From Trueperaceae bacterium (GTDB lineage Bacteria; Deinococcota; Deinococci; Deinococcales; Trueperaceae): a DNA stretch of 34,386 nucleotides. Shown one piece after another: positions 8,765-17,406 of this stretch (positions within the stretch are counted from its first letter, which is position 1; every line of letters starts with the position of its first letter). Below the pieces are notes generated by a model. The model was given only the letters and a program-made list of their open reading frames with translations, made no database searches and was not told where the DNA came from. A program made the position numbers and the translations under genes. The stretch is taken from assembly GCA_030147925.1 (NCBI GenBank), contig JASBUK010000071.1, positions 1 to 34,386 of the forward strand, given 5' to 3'.

Positions 8765-9742
8765 ATGAAATTTAGAGTGCTTGCAACCGCCCGATCATTT
8801 TGTAATACGCCCGGCCCGCACTTAAGTTATTTGCGAGATAATGACTGCCAACTGGATTTGCGCGCGCAAGCACAGCCACTATCCGCAACTCAGCTGAGCC
8901 AGCTTATCCCGGGCTATGACGGGGTGATTCTCGGGCTGGATGACTGCAATAGCTCGGTGCTAAAACAAGCGGACAAATTAAAGGTCATCTCTCGTTACGG
9001 CGTAGGCGTGGACAAGGTAGACCTCGCAGTCGCCGCGTCGCGCGGTATCGTAGTGACCAACACACCAGGGACAAATACCATCGCCGTGGCCGAACTGACC
9101 GTTGCTTTGATATACGCGCTGGCGCGAAATATCCCCCAGGTCGCCAATGCCGCTCGAAGCGGCAGTTGGCAGCGCGAGCTGGGTTGGGAGCTTTTTGGCA
9201 AGACTCTTGGCCTAATCGGTTTTGGCGCTATCGGTCAGGAGGTTGCCCTGAGGTTGGCCGCTAGCGGCATGACCGTCCTGGCCTACGACCCCTACTTCCA
9301 AGGTGAGGTTAACGGTGTGCAGATCAGCGCTTTGCAGGCGCTCATAAAAAGCGCCAACATCATTTCACTCCATGCCGCTTTGACGCCTGACACGCATAAA
9401 CTAATCAGCCGAGAGCGCTTAGCACAGATGAAAGATGGTAGCTATCTCATCAATACGGCGCGGGGTGGCCTAGTTGACGAGGAAGCCCTGTTTGACGCCC
9501 TTAAAAGCGGTAAGTTGGCCGGAGCGGCCATGGACGCCTTTGTCCAAGAACCACCTATTGACAATCCCCTGCTCAGGCTTGATAACTTTATCGCCACACC
9601 TCATATCGGCGCTACTACGCGTGAAGCTGTCGCGCGGATGAGTCTGCTGGCCGCCCACAACCTCTTAGACGTGCTAACTGGTAAAGCCAATCCTCATATA
9701 GTCAACCAGGCGCTTTTAAATGCCGCTAAGGAGAAATCATGA
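8765..9742 (+). CDS. D-isomer-specific 2-hydroxyacid dehydrogenase
   Basis: A 325-residue NAD-dependent dehydrogenase related to phosphoglycerate dehydrogenase. The Rossmann motif is GFGAIG at residues 152-157, and Asp175 (AYDPYF) suits NAD rather than NADP. The family catalytic residues are present: Arg233 (NTARGGLVDEEAL), Glu262 and His280 (TPHIGATTREA). It follows the permease gene by three bases and overlaps the next start by ATGA, so it is co-transcribed. It could oxidise or reduce a sugar acid of the pathway. An authentic serine-biosynthesis role is less likely in this context, and there is no ACT domain. Confidence 0.88.
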   Translation: MKFRVLATARSFCNTPGPHLSYLRDNDCQLDLRAQAQPLSATQLSQLIPGYDGVILGLDDCNSSVLKQADKLKVISRYGVGVDKVDLAVAASRGIVVTNTPGTNTIAVAELTVALIYALARNIPQVANAARSGSWQRELGWELFGKTLGLIGFGAIGQEVALRLAASGMTVLAYDPYFQGEVNGVQISALQALIKSANIISLHAALTPDTHKLISRERLAQMKDGSYLINTARGGLVDEEALFDALKSGKLAGAAMDAFVQEPPIDNPLLRLDNFIATPHIGATTREAVARMSLLAAHNLLDVLTGKANPHIVNQALLNAAKEKS

Positions 9743-10323
9743 AAGACTACCTATCCCCCTTTACCGTAATGGTCAATCTTGAGGACGGCACTATCCCCAA
9801 AGCGGCTAATGTGCAGCAGAGAAGGCTTTCAGACCTCCGAGGACTTTTTGCCGACCAACTTGCCGAGGCCTCGCTCCTAACAAAGAACCCTGTCATTTAC
9901 CAAGTGTACGAAGTGGGCACCAACCCGCCAGAAGAAGGGCATTTGCTGTACTCGACCACGGTCATTTATCCCGGCAAAGTCGGCAACGAATACTTTATGA
10001 CCAAAGGTCACTATCACGCCAAAGCCGATCGCGCCGAACTCTACTATTGTCTGCAGGGCGAAGGCTATCTTCTTTTGCAGACGCCGGAAGGTCAAGTAAA
10101 TGCCCAGCACATGACGCCGGGGGCAGCGACCTATGTGCCGCCCTATTGGGGACACCGCACCATCAATAGCGGGAGCAATAACTTTATCTTCTTAGCGGTT
10201 TATCCAGCCGACGCCGGCTATGACTACAAGACCATTGCCGAAAAGGGCTTTGCCAGCATTATCGTGGGGCAAGGCGGCGAAACAAAACTCATACCCAACC
10301 CCCGCTACCAGGTTGAGGGCTGA
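9739..10323 (+). CDS. cupin-type (archaeal-like) glucose-6-phosphate isomerase homologue
   Basis: A 194-residue cupin of the metal-dependent phosphoglucose isomerase family known from Pyrococcus and some bacteria. The metal site is readable: His91 and His93 (KGHYHAKADRAELYY), Glu100 and His139 (PPYWGHR) match the family's HxH...E...H set. The start overlaps the dehydrogenase stop by four bases, and the FGGY kinase begins immediately after its stop. It would interconvert an aldose phosphate and a ketose phosphate in the cytoplasm. Within this locus it may act on the phosphorylated pathway sugar rather than on glucose 6-phosphate. Confidence 0.87.
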   Translation: MKDYLSPFTVMVNLEDGTIPKAANVQQRRLSDLRGLFADQLAEASLLTKNPVIYQVYEVGTNPPEEGHLLYSTTVIYPGKVGNEYFMTKGHYHAKADRAELYYCLQGEGYLLLQTPEGQVNAQHMTPGAATYVPPYWGHRTINSGSNNFIFLAVYPADAGYDYKTIAEKGFASIIVGQGGETKLIPNPRYQVEG

Positions 10324-11850
10324 ATGAAACGCTTTGTTCTCGCGCATGACCTGGGCACGACAGGCAACAAGGCCTCGCTTTACAACGAAGTGGGACAGTT
10401 GGTAGGCAGTGCGCTGAGCGAATACGACAGCAGTTTTGAACATAGCGGTTGGGCGGAACAAAACCCCGAAGACTGGTGGCAAGCCGTCTGTCACTCCACC
10501 AAACAATTGCTTAGGCAAGCCGAGGTTAGTAATTCCGAGCTGGCCTGTATCGTGTTCAGCGGTCAGATGATGGGTTGCGTGCCGCTTGATAACAAGGCAA
10601 GGCCGCTGAGAAACGCCATAATTTGGGCGGATCAACGAGCCGTTGCACAGGAACGCTGGCTGGCCGAGCGCATCCCGCCGGAACGAGTTTATCGGATCAC
10701 GGGTCATCGCTTAAGCAGCTCTTACTCGCTTTGTAAAATGTTGTGGTTGCGTAAAGAACAGCCAGAGGTCTACCGCGCGACTCACAAGTTCGTGCATGCC
10801 AAAGACGCTATTGTGGCGCGTCTTACCGGAGTCTTTGCTACGGATTATTCCGATGCTTCGGGGATGAATCTCTATGATTTAGAGGAGCAGGTTTTTTCCG
10901 AAGAAATCCTTGAGGCGGCGGAATTAAATGAGGCGCAACTACCAAAGCTGTACCCGTCTACTGCTGTAGTGGGCGAAGTTCTTGCCGGTATTGCCGAGGA
11001 GGTGGGTGTCAGGGCGGGTACGCCCGTGGTTATTGGTGGGGGAGACGGTTCCTGCGCGGCCCTTGGCGCGGGCGTGTTGCGAGAAGGGAACGCTTATAAC
11101 TATCTGGGCTCATCTTCCTGGATCGGTCTAGCCTCTAAACAACCCGTATACGACCCGAGTGAACGCACCTTTAACTGGGCGCATGTCATCCCCGGGATGT
11201 TCAGCCCCTGCGGCACCATGCAAGCCGCGGGAGCCTCCTATCAGTGGGCCAGGGATCAGCTGGCAATTCCTGAGCAGGAAAGGGCCAAACGCCAGGGCGT
11301 CAGTGTGTACGAACTGATGAATGATTTGGCACAGCAATCCCCGGCTGGGGCAGGAGGACTCCTGTATCTGCCTTATCTGCTGGGTGAGCGAAGCCCGCGT
11401 TGGAATCCAAACGCCAGGGGTGCTTTCTTGGGTTTAAGCATCCGTCATTCTCGCGCCGATCTTATGCGCGCCGTTTTAGAAGGCATTACCATGAATCTCC
11501 GCGTGATACTAAAAGCCCTCACCGGCCAGAGTATTACCGTGGACAGCATGCGCGTGATAGGTGGCGGAGCCCAAAGCAGTTTCTGGAATCAAATGATGGC
11601 TGATATGTACGGGCTGCCCGTAAAACGCCTGACTTATCTCGAAGAAGCCACCTCTATGGGCGCAGCAGTAACCGGCGGCGTCGGTGTGGGTCTTTATCAG
11701 AACTTCAACATCATCGAGCAAATGAATCCTGTCGCGGGAGTGCTCGAGCCCAATCTCTCCAGCCAGGCCGCATACCAGCGTTTCTACCCGATATTTGAGT
11801 CGGCTTATGAAGCTTTGCTACCGGTCTTTGATGAGATTGCCAGCCTCTGA
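10324..11850 (+). CDS. FGGY carbohydrate kinase, xylulokinase-like
   Basis: A 508-residue sugar kinase. The N-terminal phosphate loop is AHDLGTTGNKASLYNE, the mid-protein segment is VIGGGDGSCAALGAGV, and the C-terminal ATP-site motif is IGGGAQSSFWNQM. Length and layout match xylulokinase-type members, whose substrates range over xylulose, ribulose, erythrulose and others. It is the second FGGY kinase in the locus and is clearly a different branch from the kinase half at 1903-3399. The stop overlaps the next start by one base. It presumably phosphorylates a ketose intermediate. Confidence 0.87.
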   Translation: MKRFVLAHDLGTTGNKASLYNEVGQLVGSALSEYDSSFEHSGWAEQNPEDWWQAVCHSTKQLLRQAEVSNSELACIVFSGQMMGCVPLDNKARPLRNAIIWADQRAVAQERWLAERIPPERVYRITGHRLSSSYSLCKMLWLRKEQPEVYRATHKFVHAKDAIVARLTGVFATDYSDASGMNLYDLEEQVFSEEILEAAELNEAQLPKLYPSTAVVGEVLAGIAEEVGVRAGTPVVIGGGDGSCAALGAGVLREGNAYNYLGSSSWIGLASKQPVYDPSERTFNWAHVIPGMFSPCGTMQAAGASYQWARDQLAIPEQERAKRQGVSVYELMNDLAQQSPAGAGGLLYLPYLLGERSPRWNPNARGAFLGLSIRHSRADLMRAVLEGITMNLRVILKALTGQSITVDSMRVIGGGAQSSFWNQMMADMYGLPVKRLTYLEEATSMGAAVTGGVGVGLYQNFNIIEQMNPVAGVLEPNLSSQAAYQRFYPIFESAYEALLPVFDEIASL

Positions 11851-12773
11851 TGAGTATTGTTACGGTGACAGGGCCTGTGCCTGCCGCTTCGGTTCGGCTG
11901 GCCGACGCTCACGGCCACGTCTGGATTCATCCGCCGGTGGGCGCAAGTGTTCAGTTGGCGCTCGAGCACGAGGCAAATATTCGGGCGGAACTGACTGATT
12001 TTTTTGCGGCAGACGGCAGTCTTATCGTGGATTGTCAGCCGGGGGAATGTGGCCGCGACGCCAATAAACTACGCGATATGTCGCAAGCTACGGGAGTTTG
12101 CATAACCGCGACGACAGGCTTTCATAAGCGGCAGTATTACTCGCCGGATCACTGGCTGTGGTCGGCTTCGCTTGAGGCGGCGGCGGCTTATTTCATCACC
12201 GAACTCACGGTGGGGATGCGCGAAAGCTCAGATGGCATTACGGCAACCACTATCAAGGTTGGCTACGAAGGCGTAATAGAAGGGCAAGCCGGGGTGCTTA
12301 TGAGCGCCGTTGCCGAGGCGGCGCGGCAAACGGGGGCGCTGGTGTTGTTTCACAGCGAACGTGGTCGCAATGTTGAGAAGCTAATTCCTTTTTTTGCAAA
12401 ATCAGGCATCCCGGCCCAACAGCTGTATATCTGCCACGTAGACAAACGCCCCGATCCAGGACTTCACCGCGAATTGGCCCAGGCGGGTGTCTTGTTGGGT
12501 TATGACAGTTTTGTGCGCCCAAAGTATGAACCCGAAAAAAATGTCTGGCCCCTGTTACGCAACATGGTCGAGGCCGGTTATCACGACAGCATCGCCATTG
12601 GCTTAGACTTGGCTCTTGCGAGCATGTGGCGTCACTACGGTGGCGAACCAGGTTTGCTTGCCCTGGCAAAACAAATTCTGCCAAGATTGCGGCGCGAAGG
12701 TTTTGGGGCTGAAACAATCAGGCAGCTAACCGCCCAGAACATCGCTATGCGACTCGTGCAGCAAAACAAATAA
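11850..12773 (+). CDS. phosphotriesterase-family metal hydrolase, probable sugar (phosphate) lactonase
   Basis: A 307-residue TIM-barrel amidohydrolase of the PTE branch. The full binuclear metal set is visible: His21 and His23 (DAHGHVWI), the bridging lysine Lys136 (TTIKVGYEG), His168 (LFHSERG), His196 (ICHVDKRPD) and Asp253 (IGLDLA). Bacterial relatives in sugar operons hydrolyse sugar lactones or lactone 5-phosphates, and the neighbours here (dehydrogenases, kinase, KDPG-type aldolase) fit such a role better than organophosphate hydrolysis. The ATG overlaps the kinase stop (TGATG). A 67-base gap with a weak bulged hairpin follows before the next gene. Confidence 0.82.
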   Translation: MSIVTVTGPVPAASVRLADAHGHVWIHPPVGASVQLALEHEANIRAELTDFFAADGSLIVDCQPGECGRDANKLRDMSQATGVCITATTGFHKRQYYSPDHWLWSASLEAAAAYFITELTVGMRESSDGITATTIKVGYEGVIEGQAGVLMSAVAEAARQTGALVLFHSERGRNVEKLIPFFAKSGIPAQQLYICHVDKRPDPGLHRELAQAGVLLGYDSFVRPKYEPEKNVWPLLRNMVEAGYHDSIAIGLDLALASMWRHYGGEPGLLALAKQILPRLRREGFGAETIRQLTAQNIAMRLVQQNK

Positions 12774-12840
12774 CTATCTCGATTATGTTAAGCGGGCGTA
12801 CCCCTTAAGACCAATAATTTTGCTAGAGCAGAGGTAATAA

Positions 12841-13794
12841 ATGACGACCACGGGCGGCAAACTAAAGAAATTGACGGCTCCCACCTTGTACTTTGTGGGT
12901 GTAAGCACTGCTAAGTCCTCGATTATGAATGTTTTTCCGAAGTGGTCTGACATTCTCGGGCTCGGCGCCAACATTGTTGGCTACGATGCGCCGCTTCATG
13001 CCCCGGCTGAAGTTTACGAGCGTATTGTGCAACATATCAAAGATGACCCTTTGGCCAAAGGAGCGCTTGTCACTACCCACAAAATCGATCTGTACAACGC
13101 TACCGCTCAGCTTTTTGATGAATTTGACAGCTATGCCCGTTTGTGTGGCGAAGTATCCTGCATTTCCAAGCGTGAAGATAAACTTATCGGGCATGCCAAG
13201 GACCCCATTTCCTCCGGGCTTGCCTTACAAGCGTTTATCAGCGCAGGTCATTTTGACCGCGGCAATGCCCAGGTGCTCTGTTTTGGTGCCGGAGGTGCTG
13301 CGGTGGCCATCAGCCTTTATTTTGCCAACTTAACTGCTACGAGTGATCGCCCCGCCAGATTCACGGTGGTTGACATAAACCAGCACAGGCTCGAGCACCT
13401 TAAAGCCATCCACAGCAAGTTAGGCGCTAACCTTGCCGTTGATTACGTTCTTAATAGCGACGCTACAGAAAACGACGCCTTGCTGTCTGCGTTGCCGCCG
13501 AGTTCGCTGGTTATAAACGCCACGGGCATGGGCAAGGACAGGCCGGGTTCCCCGCTTAGCGATGAGGGTATCTTTCCTCTAAAAGGCATTGCCTGGGAAC
13601 TCAACTACCGGGGTGAGCTAAGGTTTCTCCAGCAAGCCAAACGGCAGCAGCAGGCACGCGAATTACAGGTAGAGGACGGTTGGATTTACTTCTTGCACGG
13701 CTGGACGCAAGTTATCGCCGAAGTCTTCGACCTTGAGCTAAGCTCCGAAATCTTCAAAAAATTAAACGAAGTCGCGGCGGCATTACGCAGCTAA
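12841..13794 (+). CDS. shikimate dehydrogenase-like oxidoreductase
   Basis: A 317-residue protein with the AroE/quinate dehydrogenase two-domain fold. Lys81 (VTTHKIDLY) and Asp121 (HAKDPISSG) occupy the places of the catalytic Lys/Asp pair of AroE, the nucleotide loop GAGGA is at 149-153, and VINATGMG matches the conserved NATxxG. It is longer than usual AroE (about 270-290 residues), and the substrate-binding N-terminus differs (GVSTAKSSIM). Lying between a lactonase-like gene and a KDPG-type aldolase, it probably oxidises a polyol, sugar or sugar-acid ring rather than shikimate. AGAGG precedes the ATG. Confidence 0.8.
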   Translation: MTTTGGKLKKLTAPTLYFVGVSTAKSSIMNVFPKWSDILGLGANIVGYDAPLHAPAEVYERIVQHIKDDPLAKGALVTTHKIDLYNATAQLFDEFDSYARLCGEVSCISKREDKLIGHAKDPISSGLALQAFISAGHFDRGNAQVLCFGAGGAAVAISLYFANLTATSDRPARFTVVDINQHRLEHLKAIHSKLGANLAVDYVLNSDATENDALLSALPPSSLVINATGMGKDRPGSPLSDEGIFPLKGIAWELNYRGELRFLQQAKRQQQARELQVEDGWIYFLHGWTQVIAEVFDLELSSEIFKKLNEVAAALRS

Positions 13795-13803
13795 GGAGAA
13801 CAA

Positions 13804-14472
13804 ATGACACGTTTTGACCGCCTCACGATTTACAGCACCATGCTCAAAGACGGCCTGGTTCCACTTTTTTATCATCAGGAGCTAGAGACCGCCAAGCAGG
13901 TCGCTGCTGCGCTCGCCCGGGGTGGCGCCAGCTTGCTGGAGTTTACCAATCGTGGTGAGGGCGCTCTCGCCGTATTCAGCGGCCTGGTGCAATACTGTGC
14001 AGAGCACCACCCCGAGCTGATTCTGGGCGTGGGCTCTATTGAAGATGCCCCCACGGCGGCGTTGTTTGTGGCACATGGTGCCAACTTTGTGGTTGCCCCC
14101 AACTTCAATGTGGAGATTGCCCGATTTTGCAACCGCCGCAAAATTCCCTATATCCCCGGTTGCAGTACCGTGACCGAGGTCAGCACGGCTGAAGAGTGGG
14201 GCGCCGAAATCATCAAGCTCTTTCCGGGAGCGGTAGGTGGGCCTGGTTTTGTAAAGGCCATCCTCGGCCCGCGTCCCTGGACACGTCTTATGCCCACGGG
14301 TGGAGTGCCGCTCGAGCCAGAGGTTCTACGCAACTGGTTTGACGCCGGCGTCGCCTGCGTTGGCGGTGGCAGTGACCTGATCCGCAAGGAGTGGTTAGAA
14401 GCCTCGGACTACGGTGCCATCGAGGAGATGACCCGTCAAGCACTAGAAAGTATTCGCAAGTTGCGTGTGTAG
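13804..14472 (+). CDS. KDPG/KHG-type aldolase
   Basis: A 222-residue class I aldolase of the Eda family, which cleaves 2-keto-3-deoxy sugar acids (phosphates) to pyruvate and an aldehyde. The Schiff-base lysine is Lys138 in EIIKLFPGAVGGPGFVKA, and the general-base glutamate is Glu46 in LLEFTNRGE. PTGGV at 164-168 and GGGSDL form the phosphate-binding loops. It follows the dehydrogenase by nine bases including GGAGA, so it ends the operon. Its presence implies that the pathway forms a 2-keto-3-deoxy acid, yet no dehydratase is in the window. Confidence 0.88.
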   Translation: MTRFDRLTIYSTMLKDGLVPLFYHQELETAKQVAAALARGGASLLEFTNRGEGALAVFSGLVQYCAEHHPELILGVGSIEDAPTAALFVAHGANFVVAPNFNVEIARFCNRRKIPYIPGCSTVTEVSTAEEWGAEIIKLFPGAVGGPGFVKAILGPRPWTRLMPTGGVPLEPEVLRNWFDAGVACVGGGSDLIRKEWLEASDYGAIEEMTRQALESIRKLRV

Positions 14473-14627
14473 TTGGTGATTTGTGGTTAATGGTAGATGG
14501 TGAGTGGTTGGTGGTAGGTAGGAAAGGCGTTTTTAGAAAGCCCTCACTTTCCTCTTTTTACTTTTTACTGTCTTCTTAGTTTCTACCTCCTACTAACTAC
14601 TTTCCACTTTTTACTTTCCACTCAACC
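14471..14627 (+). repeat. intergenic repeat copy 2, terminator-like
   Basis: The longest copy fills the gap between the convergent aldolase and epimerase genes. The left module is GTTGGTGATTTGTGG-like. The core can pair AGGAAAG with CTTTCCT, followed by CTTTTTACTTTTTACTG, which looks like a Rho-independent terminator for the plus-strand operon. A second right module (ACTTTCCACTTTTTACTTTCC) follows. Confidence 0.65.
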
Positions 14628-14628
14628 T

Positions 14629-15492
14629 CTACTTAAGAAGACCGCGTGTAAACAGCAGTGCTTTGCGTGCTTCTTCGTCCAAATCAAGGCCTTTACTCAA
14701 GTCTCGGAAAACTTTAATGTCACTGCCCACCTGACCACCGGGCATCAGAAAGGGCTCCATGACCACAAAGCCTTGATAGTCAATGTGGCGTAGCGCCCTG
14801 CCTATTTCCGTCCAGGGGAGATGCCCGTAACCCGGGGGCATGCGGTTGTTTTCGCCGATGTGAAAATGTCCTAAGTTTTTACCCGCCCTGACAATGGCCT
14901 CGGCAATAAAATCTTCTTCGATGTTTAGATGAAAAGTATCGAGCATGATTTTAGCGTTGGGGCTGTCCACTGCGGCCACATAGTCAAGGGCTTCCGCGCA
15001 GGTGTTTAACATGAATTGCTCAAAGCGGTTGACGACTTCCATATTGAAAATTACGGCCTGGTCTTCGGCAACTTTGACGGCCTCTTGCATACTGAGGATG
15101 CTACGTTCAACAAAGGGTCGTTTATCGGTGGTGTCTTTAGGCATTGTCGCCGGCCAGGAGCCATAGATGATGCCACCTAAATTGCCTCCGCCCATTTCGC
15201 CTAAGGCCTTGGCTATTTTTTGCAGATAGGCAATACCGGCTTGTCTTATCTGCTTATTGGCTGCCGCTATGTCATAGTCCTGGGTTAAGCCCATGCAGTA
15301 GCTGAGCTCGAGCCCTTTATCTTCAGCGTGCGCTTTCAGGTTCTGACGCTCAGCAGAAGACATTTCGGCAATTGTGCCGGCATGAACTTCCAGAACGTCG
15401 AAGCCAAGCTTAGCCACCTTATCAATAAAAGGGTGAAAATCTGCGGCCCATTCATGGGTCCAATAAGCGTAGTAAATGCCTATTTTGTTCAT
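14629..15492 (-). CDS. sugar 3-epimerase/isomerase, D-psicose/D-tagatose 3-epimerase family
   Basis: A 287-residue TIM-barrel enzyme closely resembling characterised D-psicose (allulose) 3-epimerases: it starts MNKIGIYYAYWTHEW and keeps the metal ligands Glu152 (MEVVNRFE), Asp185 (MLDTFHLN), His211 (HFHIGENNR) and Glu246 (VMEPF) at the family spacing. It would epimerise a free ketohexose at C3 with Mn or Co. A strong GGGAGAGGA site precedes the ATG. It is convergent with the catabolic operon and divergent from hisZ, so it is probably a separate unit of the sugar locus. Confidence 0.88.
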   Translation of the reverse strand: MNKIGIYYAYWTHEWAADFHPFIDKVAKLGFDVLEVHAGTIAEMSSAERQNLKAHAEDKGLELSYCMGLTQDYDIAAANKQIRQAGIAYLQKIAKALGEMGGGNLGGIIYGSWPATMPKDTTDKRPFVERSILSMQEAVKVAEDQAVIFNMEVVNRFEQFMLNTCAEALDYVAAVDSPNAKIMLDTFHLNIEEDFIAEAIVRAGKNLGHFHIGENNRMPPGYGHLPWTEIGRALRHIDYQGFVVMEPFLMPGGQVGSDIKVFRDLSKGLDLDEEARKALLFTRGLLK

Positions 15493-15558
15493 TTTCCTCT
15501 CCCTAAGACATATTCAGCTTAACTCTATTTCCACTAACAGCCGGGGTGTTTTCCGAAG

Positions 15559-15596
15559 GATGACAGTCAGCTAAAGCACAGGTTAGGCTAAAACCT
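15559..15596 (+). promoter_or_regulatory. candidate leaderless promoter of hisZ
   Basis: TAGGCT at 15584-15589 (TANNNT) ends seven bases before the ATG at 15597, so the transcript would start at or next to the start codon. A possible -35 (ATGACA, 15559-15564) lies 19 bases upstream. There is no Shine-Dalgarno sequence in front of hisZ. Confidence 0.45.
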
Positions 15597-16772
15597 ATGA
15601 CGATTGCACCTCCTGAGGGCACGCGCTACACCTTGCCCGGGCTGAGCCTAGCGCGGCACAAGGTCATAAAGGCTCTTAAGCGCCTTTATCACAGCTGGGG
15701 TTACGAGCCGGTTGAAGTTCCGGCTATAGAGCGCTATGACCCGGCCCATCCTGCAGCGGCTAAATCCTTTAAGCTTTCTGACCGTGACAGCGGCGTCTTG
15801 GCCTTACGTGCCGACTTTACCCCCGCTATTGCCCGGTTGGTGAAGCTTCATTATGGCGAGGCGGCGGCTGGGCATAGCCCCAAACGTTTTCAGTACTGTG
15901 GTGCGCTCTGGCAGGCCATCAACCCGGATATGGCCCGCACGCGCGAATTTACCCAGATTGGGCTCGAGCTCATCGGGGTAAACACCGCTCGCGCCGATGC
16001 CGAACTCATTCACTTGGCCCGCGAGTCGGTGCGCGAGGTGGGTTTAGCGCCCCGGGTCGAGATAGGCAACCCCGGTTTTGTGCGGGTGCTCTTTGATCTT
16101 GCTGATGTGCCGGAGGCAAAACGCGAAGCGCTGGCCCAGGTGATTGATCACAAGGACATGCGCAGTTTACAAGAACAGCTTGACGCTCTTAAAGTCGCCC
16201 CTGATTTGCGGCAGGCGCTGTTGGCCGTTCCCGATCTCTATGGCGACCTTAACATTTTAAGCGAAGCCCGCCGCGTGGCCCCCTGGCCGGAAACGCGCCG
16301 CAGCTTAGACCGCTTAGAAGCAATCCTGGCCGAGTTTGAAGACAGTAGCGAACTGCTTTTGGATTTGGGCATGGCTCGCCGCTTGAGTTATTACACCGGT
16401 ATGACCTTCCGCGCCTACACCTTTGATTTTGGCCAGCCGCTTTTGGGTGGTGGACGTTATGACGGCGCACTCTTGCCCTATGCCGCTGGTTTTGCCATCG
16501 GGCTCGAGCGCTTGCTCAGTGCGCTGCCGCCACCCTCCGAGGCTGAAGCGCCGCTGCTGCTAAGTCTCGACGATGTTCGCGCACGCCTATTAAGGGCTCA
16601 TGGTTTTATCGTGGAGCGGGCGCTTGACGAAGACCCGGCACAGGCGCGTGCCTATGCCAAGACCAGAGGCATTTCCTATCTGCTTACCCAAGCAGGGCTC
16701 GAGCCACTAGTTACGAACCCACCGGCACTGGCTGACCTGAACACTTTGCTTGAAGGAGACCAACATGCCTAA
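15597..16772 (+). CDS. hisZ: ATP phosphoribosyltransferase regulatory subunit HisZ
   Basis: A 391-residue HisRS-like protein without tRNA-ligating function. It has class II synthetase motif remnants (a motif 2-like stretch at [30 protein letters not shown], quoted here in part) and a C-terminal [10 protein letters not shown]. HisZ activates the short form of HisG in the first step of histidine biosynthesis. The short HisG encoded directly downstream, overlapping by eight bases, confirms the assignment over histidyl-tRNA synthetase. No other his gene is in the window. Confidence 0.92.
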   Translation: MTIAPPEGTRYTLPGLSLARHKVIKALKRLYHSWGYEPVEVPAIERYDPAHPAAAKSFKLSDRDSGVLALRADFTPAIARLVKLHYGEAAAGHSPKRFQYCGALWQAINPDMARTREFTQIGLELIGVNTARADAELIHLARESVREVGLAPRVEIGNPGFVRVLFDLADVPEAKREALAQVIDHKDMRSLQEQLDALKVAPDLRQALLAVPDLYGDLNILSEARRVAPWPETRRSLDRLEAILAEFEDSSELLLDLGMARRLSYYTGMTFRAYTFDFGQPLLGGGRYDGALLPYAAGFAIGLERLLSALPPPSEAEAPLLLSLDDVRARLLRAHGFIVERALDEDPAQARAYAKTRGISYLLTQAGLEPLVTNPPALADLNTLLEGDQHA

Positions 16773-17397
16773 GCCGGGCAAGCTAATCCTGGCCCTGCCC
16801 AAAGGCCGCGTAATGGACAAGAGCCTTGAACTTTTGCGTCAAGCGGGCTTAAGGCTCGAGCTCTCAAACACCGGGCGGGCGCTCAAGCACGATGCCGGTG
16901 ACGCCTTGATCATTGAAATGCGCAATGCCGACGTGCCCACCTATGTCGAATTGGGTGTAGCCGATGCCGGCATTGTGGGCAAAGACGTGCTTTTAGAAGC
17001 GGGACGAAATATCTACGAGCCGGTAGACCTTAATTTTGCCAACTGCCGCATCTCGCTGATTAGGCCCGTGGGGGCAAGTGGGCCGGTGCAGCGCATTGCC
17101 AGCAAGTATCCGGGTATTACCCAGGCGTATTTGCGGCGTATTGGCAGCAGCGCTGAAGTGATTAAACTTTCAGGTAACGTCGAACTGGCTTGCTTAACCG
17201 GTCTGGCCGATGCCGTGGTGGACATCGTAGAAACCGGGGGAACGTTACAGGCCAACCGGCTTGAAGAAGTCAGCACTATCGGTTATTCAAGCGCCCGCTT
17301 TGTGGTCAACCGCGCCGCCCTAAAACTCAAAGCCTCACAGCTCAGGCCGCTTATCACCGCACTAAGACGCGTGGTGCAGGAACCCACCGCCAGTTAG
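16765..17397 (+). CDS. hisG: ATP phosphoribosyltransferase, short form (HisG)
   Basis: A 210-residue catalytic subunit that condenses ATP with PRPP in histidine biosynthesis. It has [18 protein letters not shown] at the N-terminus, [10 protein letters not shown] and the PRPP-binding segment [16 protein letters not shown]. It lacks the C-terminal regulatory domain of the long form, so it needs HisZ. The start at 16765 has AGGAG at 16754-16758; an in-frame ATG at 16750 lies upstream of that site. The overlap with hisZ indicates coupling. Confidence 0.95.
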   Translation: MPKPGKLILALPKGRVMDKSLELLRQAGLRLELSNTGRALKHDAGDALIIEMRNADVPTYVELGVADAGIVGKDVLLEAGRNIYEPVDLNFANCRISLIRPVGASGPVQRIASKYPGITQAYLRRIGSSAEVIKLSGNVELACLTGLADAVVDIVETGGTLQANRLEEVSTIGYSSARFVVNRAALKLKASQLRPLITALRRVVQEPTAS

Positions 17398-17406
17398 CGC
17401 CGGAAG

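Noticed and set aside
14471-14627. Repeated TAGTTGGTAGT-like units as a CRISPR or tandem repeat array
   Set aside because: Units vary in length and sequence, there are no uniform spacers, and the same composite occurs singly at several gene ends.
15597-16772. Histidyl-tRNA synthetase
   Set aside because: The next gene is a short HisG overlapping it, the protein is short and lacks the HisRS anticodon-binding tail; HisZ fits.
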